From Pseudomonas yamanorum (GTDB lineage Bacteria > Pseudomonadota > Gammaproteobacteria > Pseudomonadales > Pseudomonadaceae), in NCBI RefSeq assembly GCF_900105735.1, contig NZ_LT629793.1, positions 1,426,001 through 1,490,000 of the forward strand: a stretch of 64,000 nucleotides of DNA, read 5' to 3'. Position numbers and translations under genes: made by a program. Every line of letters begins with the position of its first letter. Positions within the stretch are counted from its first letter, which is position 1. The notes under the pieces were generated by a model. That model saw only the letters and a program-made list of their open reading frames with translations, ran no database searches and was not told the DNA's origin. Positions 38,022 to 47,655 of this stretch are shown piece by piece.

Positions 38022-39125
38022 TCAACCTCGCTTTAGTATGCCAGCGATACGGTCACGGTCATCATCGGACACCCACCAACCACATGGAATATGAACCAGG
38101 CGCTTATAAAAACTCTCTAGCCCAGGCATGGGGCCGGCGAACGGCTTGAAAATGGAATGCAAATGATTGGGACGATGTAGCTTCGAGGCCATAATGCCGT
38201 TGGCTGCCAGTAGCTTCTCAACTTCATCCGAGTCGTCTGCTAGAAGTGTATAGAGCCAATAAGCAGGCTTCACTCCCGCCTGTACGGGAGCTGGAGACAA
38301 GCCCGCTACACCTTGCAAAGCCTGATCAAAATAACGACCGTTTTCGTAATGCCGCTGCAACAAAGGGGAAACAACTTCCAATTGTTTTAGGCCAATAACG
38401 GCAGCGACGTTATGCATATTGTATTTATAACCTACCCTCGTTATATCTACTTCAGTGCGGGGAACACCTTTGGCCAGACCAAACCAACGCAATTTACGCG
38501 CCTCACCCATTTGGCTCGAATCTTTCATCATCAGCAGGCCGCCGTCGACGGTCGTCATATGCTTGATTGCCTGAAAGGAATAAATAGCGTAATCGCCTAT
38601 TGTACCAATAGGTTGTCCATTGTATTCGGCTCCCAATGCGTGGGCGCAATCTTCAATCAACGAAACATCGTGCCGATCTGCAATTTCTCTCAGCTCTTTC
38701 AAGCACGCAGGGTAACCGGCGTAATGCACAACACAGATAGCCTTGGTTTTTTCCGTAATTGCAGCTTCCACTGCTTTCGGACAAAGATTTCCGGTGAGAC
38801 GGTCCACATCTGCGAAGACAGGAATGGCCCCCATTTGCAGAATAGTCGTGTTGGTCGGCTCCGCAGTCATTGATGTGGTGATGACCTCCTCCCCGGCTTC
38901 TACACCGGCAAGCAGCATCGCCAAGTGCAGAGCGGCTGTGCCACTACTTGTGGCCAGCACGTTATTCAGCCTGAACATCTTGGCAAATACATCTTCAAAA
39001 CGATAAACGAACTCCCCTTCAGAGATCATCCCGCTGTACAGAACAGACTCCAGAGCAGGAAGGAGAGCTTCACGTGGGGGCATCGCGACTTTAACAAGAG
39101 GAATAGGTGAGGCTTCACTTGACAT
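38022..39125 (-). CDS. DegT/DnrJ/EryC1/StrS family sugar aminotransferase
   Basis: A 367-residue PLP enzyme with all expected residues: LIEDCAHALGAEYNG for the PLP ring, and YSFQAIKHMTTVDGG with catalytic Lys188. It should transfer an amino group, usually from glutamate, to the keto carbon of a nucleotide sugar. The neighbouring dehydratase supplies a 4-keto-6-deoxy-HexNAc, so a 4-amino sugar is the likely product, as with PseC. The stop of this gene is 15 bases before the start of the lysine-less paralogue. Confidence 0.9.
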   Translation of the reverse strand: MSSEASPIPLVKVAMPPREALLPALESVLYSGMISEGEFVYRFEDVFAKMFRLNNVLATSSGTAALHLAMLLAGVEAGEEVITTSMTAEPTNTTILQMGAIPVFADVDRLTGNLCPKAVEAAITEKTKAICVVHYAGYPACLKELREIADRHDVSLIEDCAHALGAEYNGQPIGTIGDYAIYSFQAIKHMTTVDGGLLMMKDSSQMGEARKLRWFGLAKGVPRTEVDITRVGYKYNMHNVAAVIGLKQLEVVSPLLQRHYENGRYFDQALQGVAGLSPAPVQAGVKPAYWLYTLLADDSDEVEKLLAANGIMASKLHRPNHLHSIFKPFAGPMPGLESFYKRLVHIPCGWWVSDDDRDRIAGILKRG

Positions 39126-39128
39126 TTT

Positions 39129-39950
39129 TCAGATCCGATCAAGAAATTTAATTTTGGGTAGTTCAACAGGAGCAGCGACGCCCAAATATCTAACCATCCT
39201 AATGGCCGCTGGACTTAAATCAAATTCAAGGCCCTGTTCTTCCAACTCGGATATTAAAGAATCCTCTTCACCAACGTTGAGAGAACAGCGATCCGACATG
39301 GATGCCCTGATCAAATCGACAACATCTTTTTCCCTCCCAAACCAGTCCGCTATGCTCAGTCCTCCACCCGCTACGAGCACGATGATTCCCGCGTTCTCGC
39401 TTGAGATCATCTGCCCGCCGGTCGCAAAAGGAGGAAGGCCACGCTCAGCCTCGCCGGCATATGATGAGTCGGGCCAGTCGCGCGTCGTGTACGCTAACGT
39501 GCTGCGTTGCTCTTGCATCAACTGAATATGGCCGAAGCGGTCTCGCTCATCGGTGATAAACCCTTGACCGGTATAAACCTCCGGCTTTTGCGTCCACAGG
39601 ATCAATGCAGCCAGATTTTGGTGCTCGCCAAATTTTATTGCGCTGCTCATTAAGCTCGAAGCCAAGCCTTTTCCACGGGATTTTTCATCCACACAGACTA
39701 AACCTATGAGCCCAACAGAAACGTCTTTGCTGACATCCAGGGTTCTAATGACTAACGCAGCAATTGTCTCATCAGAGACTGATGAGTCCTTGATTTCGAC
39801 ACAAGAGACCTTTTCGACGCACGACATCCAAGGAAAATGGGTGAGAAGGTCGATTCCCCGCCCTCTGGAGGAAAAAAAAACCTCCCAAAACAGTTGACGA
39901 GCACTCTCCGGAACCCCCGAAGAAATAACTGGTTTGAACGTAGGGTCCAT
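39129..39950 (-). CDS. GNAT family N-acetyltransferase
   Basis: A 273-residue protein. The acetyl-CoA site is visible as VGLIGLVCVDEKSRGKGLASSLM (motif A, R/QxxGxG/A as RGKGLA) and YTGQGF at the C-terminal end of the GNAT core. A second part of about 110 residues after the core is not recognised. Beside the aminotransferase it probably acetylates a sugar amino group, parallel to PseH, though it is much longer. The ATG at 39950 follows GGAG; an ATG at 39965 is possible. It is 3 bases from the next gene. Confidence 0.8.
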   Translation of the reverse strand: MDPTFKPVISSGVPESARQLFWEVFFSSRGRGIDLLTHFPWMSCVEKVSCVEIKDSSVSDETIAALVIRTLDVSKDVSVGLIGLVCVDEKSRGKGLASSLMSSAIKFGEHQNLAALILWTQKPEVYTGQGFITDERDRFGHIQLMQEQRSTLAYTTRDWPDSSYAGEAERGLPPFATGGQMISSENAGIIVLVAGGGLSIADWFGREKDVVDLIRASMSDRCSLNVGEEDSLISELEEQGLEFDLSPAAIRMVRYLGVAAPVELPKIKFLDRI

Positions 39951-40276
39951 CCGATGTGACTCCATTTATTAAGGCGGCACAAGACAAAATGACAAAATTC
40001 TGACTCGAGATTTTACCGTTTTTATCGTTGCTCCGCACTCAAAAGCCCCAGGGACGAGAAAGACCACTCAGACTTCAATATTGGGTTGAGCGAGACGCTA
40101 GGCCTCTCACGCGAACACCCAAGCGCATCGATTGCTCATAGGACGCTCTCCTATCTCCTGAGTTCCCACATGAAGGCAACGAAAACGCTCTCCTCCAGCA
40201 CCCTCAGGAAGAATAAAACGCGTTCGCAGGAGAACCTGGATCAGCCGTAAATACGAGCATATAGCCGCAAAAGGAA
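39951..40276. other. Gap between wzz and the GNAT gene
   Basis: No gene is seen in about 325 bases. It holds a weak inverted repeat ATAGGA-CGCTC-TCCTAT (40138-40154) without a T tract. The gap means wzz may be transcribed apart from the rest of the cluster, and a promoter for the main O-antigen operon could lie here. Confidence 0.5.
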
Positions 40277-41587
40277 TCACTTAACCTGGGGACTTTCCAC
40301 CCTCATGGGAAGACTCACCATCGCAGGACGACTGGCCGCCCAGCCACGCGTAAGCGCGATGACCCCACCGAGAAGACCGCCCGCAATCAGGCCAAACAGA
40401 ATGATCAGTGTTTTTTTCGGTTTCACCGGCTGCAATGGCTCCAGGGCCTGCCGATCAATAACGACAAGCTTGAGATTGTCCAAGTTGACATTAAGGTTCT
40501 TCAACCGGGCGATTTCGGCGCGTAACGGCTCTATGCCCGCAAGAAAAATATCTTCATTTTTACGCTGATTTAGCACTTCAATTTGTCGATTTGACTTGAG
40601 CAATTGCAACTCTTTTGCTATTTGCGAGATACGCCCCTCGGTGAAATCGTCTGACTTGCGTGCCATCAACGCCGCGCGTTCAGCCTTTAGTGCATCCACA
40701 CCCATAAAGTAAAGGGGGATTTGCTGATTGTTTATTTCTGTTCGCATAACACTAACGCTCGAACCCGCCGAGTCCCCCAAAGACGTAGGCGTGGTCGGCT
40801 TAACAATCCCCAACGAACGCGCGATACCAATAGCCTCATCTAACTGGGCTACACGGTAAGTGCGCTGGGTCTTCAACTGCTCACGAAGGGCTTTTAGCTC
40901 ATCCATTAACTGAGAACGACGCAAAACGTCAACCTCTTGCAAAGAAGCAATTTTGCTCTGCTTATCATTTAAATAACCTGAGCGTGCCGCCTCCAACTTA
41001 CCTTGCAGCTCTCTGAGCCGATTTTTCACAATCACATCAATATCCGCGGCAACTTGCTTGCGCTCGACGGCAACGGCATAGGCTACAAAACCATTAAGAA
41101 TAGAAACACCATCAACGCCTTCAGGGTAATTCATCTCAAGTTTTAGAAATGAACTTAAGGCGTCGGTATTTTTTGTGTTCGATGTGGAAAGATTGATGGA
41201 GTTCCGATTAAACTCTTCGAAACTTTGCTCCAAGCTCCGCCCTGGACGTACAAAGGCCTTGAATAACTGTTGATTCTCACGAAAGAACCCGAGCCTTGTC
41301 TCATAAGACTCCAGCGAAGTTCCGACCTTTAAAAGCGCAGCACTGGGAGGAAGCGTATAAACCTCTGACCGGTTCAGCGCATCCAGCTCGTTGATCGCAA
41401 CAGGGCGCAAGACGCTACTTACCTGATACACCGGAGTGACCGTGAAGGCATACATGCCAGCCAGCAAGCCAGTGCCAGCCGCCATGATCATGATGAGCTT
41501 TTTTTGCCGCCAAATCGCTTGAAATAGCGCGACGATATCGATTTCGTCAGACGGTGGTACGGGTGGAGCGCGAAAACTACTACTCAC
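40277..41587 (-). CDS. wzz: Wzz, O-antigen chain-length regulator
   Basis: A 436-residue inner-membrane protein of the PCP1 family. TM1 is at about 32-51 (KLIMIMAAGTGLLAGMYAF). A long periplasmic, coiled-coil-rich domain follows. TM2 near 395-418 is preceded by the proline motif LEPLQPVKPKKT. Wzz sets the modal O-chain length by acting on Wzy. It begins with GTG at 41587. Position next to ihfB/lapA is the conserved one in Pseudomonas. It is longer than enteric Wzz (about 325) but of normal size for the Pseudomonas type. Confidence 0.94.
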   Translation of the reverse strand: MSSSFRAPPVPPSDEIDIVALFQAIWRQKKLIMIMAAGTGLLAGMYAFTVTPVYQVSSVLRPVAINELDALNRSEVYTLPPSAALLKVGTSLESYETRLGFFRENQQLFKAFVRPGRSLEQSFEEFNRNSINLSTSNTKNTDALSSFLKLEMNYPEGVDGVSILNGFVAYAVAVERKQVAADIDVIVKNRLRELQGKLEAARSGYLNDKQSKIASLQEVDVLRRSQLMDELKALREQLKTQRTYRVAQLDEAIGIARSLGIVKPTTPTSLGDSAGSSVSVMRTEINNQQIPLYFMGVDALKAERAALMARKSDDFTEGRISQIAKELQLLKSNRQIEVLNQRKNEDIFLAGIEPLRAEIARLKNLNVNLDNLKLVVIDRQALEPLQPVKPKKTLIILFGLIAGGLLGGVIALTRGWAASRPAMVSLPMRVESPQVK

Positions 41588-42013
41588 AACAAAGACCTGC
41601 CTTCAAAGAGAAACTGCTGGCTCGTTATGCAGACTTAATTGTGTGGGTTCTTTTATTCTGTTTATCTAGCCGCTAAGTCCCAGCGTCTCTGCCAAGTTTT
41701 TAGCGCACAATTGCCCGTTTCGAGAACTGATCTCAGTTTGCCAGCTATCCGACACATTACAAGTCTTGACATATCCGTAGGAATACTCCTACGGCACTAG
41801 GGGAAACCCTCACTGGCTTCGTTCGAGGAGAACAAAAAAGGGAAAAAATTCTGAATGGACGAGACAACACTGAATGTAACGTCCGCATAACTTCCTACAG
41901 TGACCTCATCAATACGGCACCATGCATCGATCGAGACTCAATTTAAATAAAATTATCTGACGAACGGTACCCAACACCCTCACAAGCCTTTGCAAAGCAA
42001 TCTGGAAACGCGA
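41588..42013. promoter_or_regulatory. Leader region of wzz with a perfect inverted repeat
   Basis: This 426-base gap between lapA and wzz has no gene. At 41775-41794 CCGTAGGA-ATAC-TCCTACGG forms a perfect 8-bp inverted repeat about 190 bases before the wzz start. It resembles the RcsB-type TAGGA/TCCTA half-site pair that controls capsule genes in enteric bacteria, but which LuxR-type regulator would bind in this organism is unknown. No ops or JUMPstart element was found here. Confidence 0.5.
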
Positions 42014-42256
42014 CTAGATCCTTCCCGCGGCAACGGCCTTACGGCGGCGATTGCGAAACAAAGCCCCCAATAGCGGCCCGATCAACATTCCAACAATAAA
42101 GGCGCCCACAATAAATACCGACGCCGGTGCCTGCCCAGTAGCAAATCCCAGGAATGAAAGGGACACGTTCCGCTGATTCTCCAGCACAAATGCCACTACT
42201 ACCAAAGCTACAATCAGCACCGCCAGCACAACTGCAACGCGCTTAACCCCACGCAT
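42014..42256 (-). CDS. LapA domain-containing membrane protein
   Basis: An 80-residue protein with two membrane helices (VAVVLAVLIVALVVVAFVL and ASVFIVGAFIVGMLIGPLLG) and a basic tail. NQRNVSLSFLGF between them is typical of the LapA/DUF1049 family, linked in enteric bacteria to LPS assembly control together with LapB. It lies 24 bases after ihfB and is probably co-transcribed with it. LapB is not in the window. Confidence 0.9.
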   Translation of the reverse strand: MRGVKRVAVVLAVLIVALVVVAFVLENQRNVSLSFLGFATGQAPASVFIVGAFIVGMLIGPLLGALFRNRRRKAVAAGRI

Positions 42257-42280
42257 AACCTTCTCCTACCCCAAAAACAC

Positions 42281-42577
42281 TCAGACGCCTTCTTCCTCAT
42301 CTTCGTTCACCCGATCCCGCAATTCCTTGCCCGGCTTGAAGTGAGGCACGAACTTGCCATCGAGGCTAACGGATTGGCCAGTCTTCGGGTTACGCCCCAC
42401 ACGCGGCGCCCGGTAATGCAGCGAAAAGCTACCAAACCCACGAATCTCAATCCGATCGCCGGTGGCCAGGCACTGCGACATCTGTTCAAGCATAGTCTTG
42501 ATGGCTAGCTCCACATCTTTGGATGAGAGCAGCCCTTGATGGGTGACAATTCGTTCGATCAACTCCGACTTCGTCAT
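42281..42577 (-). CDS. ihfB: IhfB, integration host factor beta subunit
   Basis: A 98-residue DNA-bending protein of the HU/IHF family. Start [20 protein letters not shown], the conserved [20 protein letters not shown] arm and GRNPKTG loop are all intact, followed by an acidic C-terminus. It forms the IHF heterodimer with IhfA and shapes promoters and recombination sites. The ATG at 42577 fits the family. Located downstream of rpsA as in other gamma-proteobacteria. Confidence 0.97.
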   Translation of the reverse strand: MTKSELIERIVTHQGLLSSKDVELAIKTMLEQMSQCLATGDRIEIRGFGSFSLHYRAPRVGRNPKTGQSVSLDGKFVPHFKPGKELRDRVNEDEEEGV

Positions 42578-42871
42578 ATTTTTCCCTTCTTTTTCAAGCA
42601 GCTAGGAAAAGCGCTTCGAAGGTTTTAGCATGACCGGAGGAATTTGAACAGCCCATGTATTGACTTATATTCAAAGACTTGGGGTGTAACTCGAAGAGAG
42701 TTGGCATTACGCACTACGACAGCCAGCTCTCGCTCAGCCTCGCTGGAGCCACTTCAGCGCATTCACTGTCAGATACAGCCTACGAGGTCGAATAAACTGC
42801 CAGCGAGACGACAGCGCCTCAGCCGCATAACGCCAAGGCGACGTTGCACACAACACCAAATTCCAGGCACA
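42578..42871. other. ihfB upstream region
   Basis: No gene is seen between the ihfB start and the rpsA terminator. The stretch probably carries the separate ihfB promoter, since the terminator at 42872 should stop most rpsA transcripts. I could not identify a confident -35/-10 pair. Confidence 0.45.
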
Positions 42872-42899
42872 AAAAAGGGCGACCGAAGTCGCCCTTTTT
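42872..42899 (-). terminator. rpsA terminator
   Basis: A 12-bp perfect stem (AAAAAGGGCGAC and its complement) with a CGAA loop, followed on the minus strand by a run of T. It lies 18 bases after the rpsA stop and is a textbook intrinsic terminator. Confidence 0.9.
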
Positions 42900-42916
42900 C
42901 TATGGTCTGACAGAAC

Positions 42917-44611
42917 TTAGTTCTGTTTTTCCATTTGTGCACGCAGCAGGTCGCCCAGAGTGGTAGGACCAGCAGAAGGCTCAGAGGTAGCTGGCTTGTC
43001 GCGCAGGCTCTGGATGGCTTCTTTCTCTTCAGCGTCGTCTTTCGACTTGATGGAGAGCTGGATTACGCGGCTCTTGCGGTCAACGCTGATGATCTTGGCT
43101 TCTACTTCTTCGCCTTCTTTCAGAACGTTGCGCGCGTCTTCAACGCGGTCACGGCTGATTTCGGAGGCTTTCAGAGTCGCTTCGATATCGTCGGCCAGAG
43201 TGATGATGGCGCCTTTAGCGTCAACTTCCTTCACGATGCCTTTAACGATTGCGCCTTTGTCGTTCTCTTGAACGTACTCGGAGAACGGATCGCTTTCCAG
43301 TTGCTTGATACCCAGGGAGATGCGCTCGCGCTCTGGGTCAACCGACAGGATAACGGTGTCCAGCTCGTCGCCCTTCTTGAAACGACGAACAGCTTCTTCG
43401 CCAACTTCGTTCCAGGAGATGTCGGACAGGTGAACCAGGCCGTCGATGCCGCCGTCCAGACCAATGAAGATACCGAAATCGGTGATCGACTTGATGGTGC
43501 CGGAGATTTTATCGCCCTTGTTGAACTGGCCAGAGAAATCTTCCCATGGGTTAGATTTGCACTGCTTGATGCCGAGGGAGATACGACGACGCTCTTCGTC
43601 GATGTCCAGAACCATAACTTCCACTTCGTCGCCGACTTGTACGACTTTCGAAGGGTGGATGTTTTTGTTGGTCCAGTCCATTTCGGAAACGTGTACCAGG
43701 CCTTCCACGCCTTCTTCCAGCTCTGCGAAGCAGCCGTAGTCGGTCAGGTTGGTAACACGTGCGGTGACGCGGGTGCTTTCTGGGTAACGAGCCTTGATAG
43801 CGACCCATGGATCTTCGCCCAGCTGCTTCAAGCCCAGGGAGACACGGTTGCGCTCACGATCGTACTTCAGAACCTTGACATCGATCTCGTCGCCAACATT
43901 GACGATTTCCGATGGATGCTTGATACGCTTCCAAGCCATGTCGGTAATGTGCAGCAGGCCATCGACGCCACCCAGATCGACGAATGCGCCGTAATCGGTG
44001 AGGTTCTTGACGATACCTTTGACTTGTTGGCCTTCCTGCAGGGATTCCAGCAGAGCTTCACGCTCGGCGGAGTTCTCTGCTTCCAGGACGCTGCGACGGG
44101 AAACGACAACGTTGTTGCGCTTCTGGTCGAGCTTGATGACCTTGAATTCGAGTTCTTTGCCTTCCAGGTGCGTGGTGTCGCGCACAGGACGAACGTCGAC
44201 CAAAGAACCTGGCAGGAACGCACGGATGCCGTTAACGTCGACAGTGAAGCCGCCTTTAACCTTACCGTTGATAACGCCCTTGACCACTTCTTCAGCTGCG
44301 AAGGCTGCTTCGAGAACAATCCAGCATTCAGCGCGCTTGGCTTTTTCACGGGACAGCTTGGTTTCACCGAAACCGTCTTCAACCGAGTCCAGAGCAACGT
44401 GAACTTCGTCACCGACATTGATAGTCAGGTCACCAGCATCGTTGTAGAACTGTTCCAGCGGGATCAGAGCTTCAGACTTCAGACCAGCGTGAACGGTTAC
44501 CCAGCGAGCTTGGTAATAGATATCAACGATAACACCGGTGATGATGGAGCCTGCCTGAAGGTTCAGGGTTTTTAGGCTTTCTTCAAAGAGTTCCGCAAAG
44601 CTTTCGCTCAT
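42917..44611 (-). CDS. rpsA: Ribosomal protein S1
   Basis: A 564-residue protein made of six S1 (OB-fold) repeats. Repeats 3-6 show the clear GxVxxxTDYGxFxxLxxxxGLVHxS pattern, for example [20 protein letters not shown] and [20 protein letters not shown]; the first two are more diverged. It brings mRNA to the 30S subunit. The real start is [14 protein letters not shown] at 44611. The tail ends [16 protein letters not shown]. It follows cmk, as in most proteobacteria. Confidence 0.98.
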   Translation of the reverse strand: MSESFAELFEESLKTLNLQAGSIITGVIVDIYYQARWVTVHAGLKSEALIPLEQFYNDAGDLTINVGDEVHVALDSVEDGFGETKLSREKAKRAECWIVLEAAFAAEEVVKGVINGKVKGGFTVDVNGIRAFLPGSLVDVRPVRDTTHLEGKELEFKVIKLDQKRNNVVVSRRSVLEAENSAEREALLESLQEGQQVKGIVKNLTDYGAFVDLGGVDGLLHITDMAWKRIKHPSEIVNVGDEIDVKVLKYDRERNRVSLGLKQLGEDPWVAIKARYPESTRVTARVTNLTDYGCFAELEEGVEGLVHVSEMDWTNKNIHPSKVVQVGDEVEVMVLDIDEERRRISLGIKQCKSNPWEDFSGQFNKGDKISGTIKSITDFGIFIGLDGGIDGLVHLSDISWNEVGEEAVRRFKKGDELDTVILSVDPERERISLGIKQLESDPFSEYVQENDKGAIVKGIVKEVDAKGAIITLADDIEATLKASEISRDRVEDARNVLKEGEEVEAKIISVDRKSRVIQLSIKSKDDAEEKEAIQSLRDKPATSEPSAGPTTLGDLLRAQMEKQN

Positions 44612-44650
44612 TTTAATTCCTGTTGATAAGGGCGAAGAATACGCCCATCT

Positions 44651-44670
44651 CCACACCCCAGACGGTGTGG
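44651..44670 (-). promoter_or_regulatory. Hairpin in the rpsA leader
   Basis: CCACACC-N6-GGTGTGG, a 7-bp stem lying 40-59 bases upstream of the rpsA ATG. rpsA messages of gamma-proteobacteria have structured leaders used for S1 autoregulation; this stem may be part of one. No T tract follows, so it is not a standard terminator. Confidence 0.4.
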
Positions 44671-44730
44671 GTCAGTTTCAATTAAAAGAAGCACCACAGG
44701 ACTATGACTGGTCCCCTGCGGCCTTCTTGG

Positions 44731-45420
44731 TCACCCGGCGATATCGCGAATGGCGATTTCACTCAAGATGCGTTCCAGCACCTGCTCGATGGACAACTCC
44801 GTGGAATCCAGCTGTATGGCGTCAGCCGCCGGCTTGAGCGGGGCTACCGCACGCTGGGTATCACGCTCATCGCGTGCACGGATCTCATCTAGCAGACTCG
44901 ACAGACTAACACCATCGACTTTGCCCTTCAACTGCAAGTAACGGCGGCGGGCCCGCTCCTCGGCACTGGCAGTCAGGAAAATCTTCAGCGGCGCCTCAGG
45001 AAACACCACCGTGCCCATGTCGCGGCCATCGGCCACCAGACCCGGCGGCTCCTGAAAAGCCCGCTGGCGCTGCAGCAGAGCGTCGCGCACCGCCGGCAAT
45101 GCGGCGACCTGGGAAGCCCAGGAACCGACCTGTTCGTTACGCAGGTCATCGGTCACATCGTCCCCTTCCAGGATGATGCGCTGAGGATGACCTTCCGTCG
45201 CCCCGACGAACTGCACGTCGAGGTGCGCAGCCAGCAGCTTCAGCGATTCTTCGTTGGTCAGGTCGACGCCATGGTTACGTGCGGCAAAGGCCAGCAAGCG
45301 GTACAGCGCCCCGGAGTCCAGCAGGCACCAGCCCAGGCGCTTGGCCAGGATGCCGGCGATCGTGCCTTTGCCCGAGCCACTTGGCCCGTCGATGGTAATC
45401 ACCGGTGCTTTGATATTCAC
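44731..45420 (-). CDS. cmk: Cytidylate kinase
   Basis: A 229-residue (d)CMP kinase. P-loop [19 protein letters not shown], the CMP-binding insert with [31 protein letters not shown], and the lid [18 protein letters not shown] are all present. It phosphorylates CMP and dCMP in pyrimidine salvage. It starts with GTG at 45420 behind AGAGG, overlapping the aroA stop as GTGA. Co-transcribed with the aromatic genes upstream and rpsA downstream. Confidence 0.96.
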   Translation of the reverse strand: MNIKAPVITIDGPSGSGKGTIAGILAKRLGWCLLDSGALYRLLAFAARNHGVDLTNEESLKLLAAHLDVQFVGATEGHPQRIILEGDDVTDDLRNEQVGSWASQVAALPAVRDALLQRQRAFQEPPGLVADGRDMGTVVFPEAPLKIFLTASAEERARRRYLQLKGKVDGVSLSSLLDEIRARDERDTQRAVAPLKPAADAIQLDSTELSIEQVLERILSEIAIRDIAG

Positions 45421-47627
45421 AATTGAGCCTCTTGGGCAACACGAATGCCGACTTGGGCACACAGTGTAAGAAAATTCGGAAAAGACGTAGCCACGTTGGC
45501 ACAGTCATGGATACGAATCGGCGCAGCCGCTCGCAGGGAGGCCACGCTGAAGGCCATGGCAATCCGGTGATCACCATGGGCATGCACTTCGCCGCCGCCT
45601 ATAACGCCACCGTCGATGATAATCCCATCAGGTGTCGGTTCACACTTCACGCCCAGGGCGAGCAGACCGTCGGCCATGACCTGGATCCGGTCGGACTCCT
45701 TGACCCGCAACTCCTGCGCCCCGCGCAATACCGTTCGGCCTTCGGCGCATGCCGCCGCCACGAACAGCACCGGAAATTCATCGATAGCCAGCGGAACCAA
45801 CGCCTCGGGAATCTCGATCCCCTTCAACGGCGCCGCGCGAACACGCAAATCAGCAACCGGCTCGCCACCCACTTCCCGCTGGTTTTCCAGGGTGATATCC
45901 GCGCCCATCAACCGCAGGATATCGATCACCCCGGTACGGGTCGGATTGATGCCCACATGCTCAAGCAAAAGCTCGGAGCCTTCGGCAATCGACGCCGCCA
46001 CCAGGAAGAACGCCGAAGAGGAAATATCCCCGGGTACTTCGATATGGGTTGCGGTCAGCGCGTGACCGGACTCGACCGAAGCCGTAGCGCCCGCCACCTC
46101 CACCGGATAACCAAACCCACGCAACATCCGCTCGGTATGGTCACGGGTCGGCGCCGGTTCGGTAATCGAGGTTTTACCCTCGGCGTACAACCCAGCCAGC
46201 AACAGGCAGGATTTAACCTGAGCACTGGCCATCGGCAATGCGTAGGTCAGCCCCTTAAGTGCCTGGCCACCGCGAATGGTCAGCGGCGGGCGCCCTTCCG
46301 GCCCGGTCTCGATCACCGCGCCCATTTCGCGCAATGGCTTGGCCACGCGATTCATCGGACGCTTGGACAGCGAGGCATCACCCGTCAACACACTGTCAAA
46401 GCTCTGAGCCGCCAGCAAACCGGACAACAGCCGCATGGAGGTGCCGGAGTTGCCGAGATAGATCGGACCCGGCGCCGACTTCAACCCATGCAGACCAACC
46501 CCGTGAATGGTGACGCGCCCATGGTGCGGCCCCTCAATCACCACCCCCATGTCGCGAAACGCCTGCAAGGTCGCCAAGGCATCTTCCCCCTCCAGGAAAC
46601 CCTCTACCTCGGTGACACCGTCCGCCAGAGAGCCGAGCATGATCGAGCGATGGGAGATCGATTTATCCCCAGGCATCCGAATCTGCCCGCTCAAGCGACC
46701 ACCGGGACTGGCGAGAAACACCAGGTCATCCGCGCTTGCAGCCGCATCCATATAAGCCCGACGCGCCAAAATCTTGCTGAAATGCTCCCGCGCCACCCGC
46801 GCACGGGTGAACACGCCCAACAACTGATGCCCGTCGCCCGCATCCACTGCGTCGCGCAAGGCGTCGAGGTCGCTGCGGAAGGTATCCAGGGTACGCAGTA
46901 CTGCATCGCGGTTAGCGAGGAAGATGTCGTGCCACATCACCGGGTCGCTACCGGCGATCCGGGTAAAATCACGGAAACCGCCGGCGGCGTAACGGAAAAT
47001 CTCGAGGTTCTCGTTGCGCTTGGCCAACGAGTCCACCAGGCCAAACGCCAGCAAATGCGGCAGATGGCTGGTCGCCGCCAACACTTCATCGTGGCGCTCG
47101 ACCTGCATATGCTCGACATCCGCCCCCAGCTCGCGCCAAAGCCGATCCACCACGGCCAATGCCGCAGGATCGGTTTCATCCAGCGGCGTCAGAATCACTT
47201 TATGACGACGGAACAGCTGCGCATTGGACGCCTCAACGCCGCTCTGCTCGGACCCGGCAATCGGATGCCCAGGCACAAACCGCGCAGGCATGCCACCAAA
47301 GGCCAACCGCGCCGCACGCACCACATTGCCCTTGGCACTGCCGACGTCGGTCAGGATCGCCTGACCCAGATCCATGCCGGCCAACAGCGCCAGCAACTTC
47401 TCCATGGCCAGGATCGGTACCGCCAACTGAATGACATCCGCACCCCGACAGGCAACGGCGAGGTCCGCCTCACAGCGGTCCACCACGCCCAACTCCACCG
47501 CCAGCTTGCGCGACTGCGGGTCCAGGTCCACACCGACCACTTCGCCACACAGGCCGCTTTCCCGCAGGCCCTTGGCGAAGGAGCCGCCGATCAATCCCAG
47601 ACCGACCACCACCAGGCGACCGATCAT
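45417..47627 (-). CDS. aroA: Fused prephenate dehydrogenase and EPSP synthase (TyrA-AroA)
   Basis: A 736-residue bifunctional protein. The N-terminal domain (about 1-290) is an NAD-dependent prephenate dehydrogenase with [22 protein letters not shown] and [11 protein letters not shown]. The C-terminal domain (about 305-736) is 5-enolpyruvylshikimate-3-phosphate synthase with [31 protein letters not shown] and GDHRIAM. The fusion is usual in Pseudomonas. MIGRLVV at 47627 gives the length I expect, but a GTG at 47663 overlapping hisC is possible and no strong ribosome site decides. Confidence 0.94.
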   Translation of the reverse strand: MIGRLVVVGLGLIGGSFAKGLRESGLCGEVVGVDLDPQSRKLAVELGVVDRCEADLAVACRGADVIQLAVPILAMEKLLALLAGMDLGQAILTDVGSAKGNVVRAARLAFGGMPARFVPGHPIAGSEQSGVEASNAQLFRRHKVILTPLDETDPAALAVVDRLWRELGADVEHMQVERHDEVLAATSHLPHLLAFGLVDSLAKRNENLEIFRYAAGGFRDFTRIAGSDPVMWHDIFLANRDAVLRTLDTFRSDLDALRDAVDAGDGHQLLGVFTRARVAREHFSKILARRAYMDAAASADDLVFLASPGGRLSGQIRMPGDKSISHRSIMLGSLADGVTEVEGFLEGEDALATLQAFRDMGVVIEGPHHGRVTIHGVGLHGLKSAPGPIYLGNSGTSMRLLSGLLAAQSFDSVLTGDASLSKRPMNRVAKPLREMGAVIETGPEGRPPLTIRGGQALKGLTYALPMASAQVKSCLLLAGLYAEGKTSITEPAPTRDHTERMLRGFGYPVEVAGATASVESGHALTATHIEVPGDISSSAFFLVAASIAEGSELLLEHVGINPTRTGVIDILRLMGADITLENQREVGGEPVADLRVRAAPLKGIEIPEALVPLAIDEFPVLFVAAACAEGRTVLRGAQELRVKESDRIQVMADGLLALGVKCEPTPDGIIIDGGVIGGGEVHAHGDHRIAMAFSVASLRAAAPIRIHDCANVATSFPNFLTLCAQVGIRVAQEAQL

Positions 47628-47655
47628 AGGCACAGCAGGTTGCAATGCAGTGACA

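Noticed and set aside
41775..41794. RcsB box as a firm call
   Set aside because: RcsB itself is an enteric regulator; resemblance of a short inverted repeat is not enough, so it is listed only as an inverted repeat.
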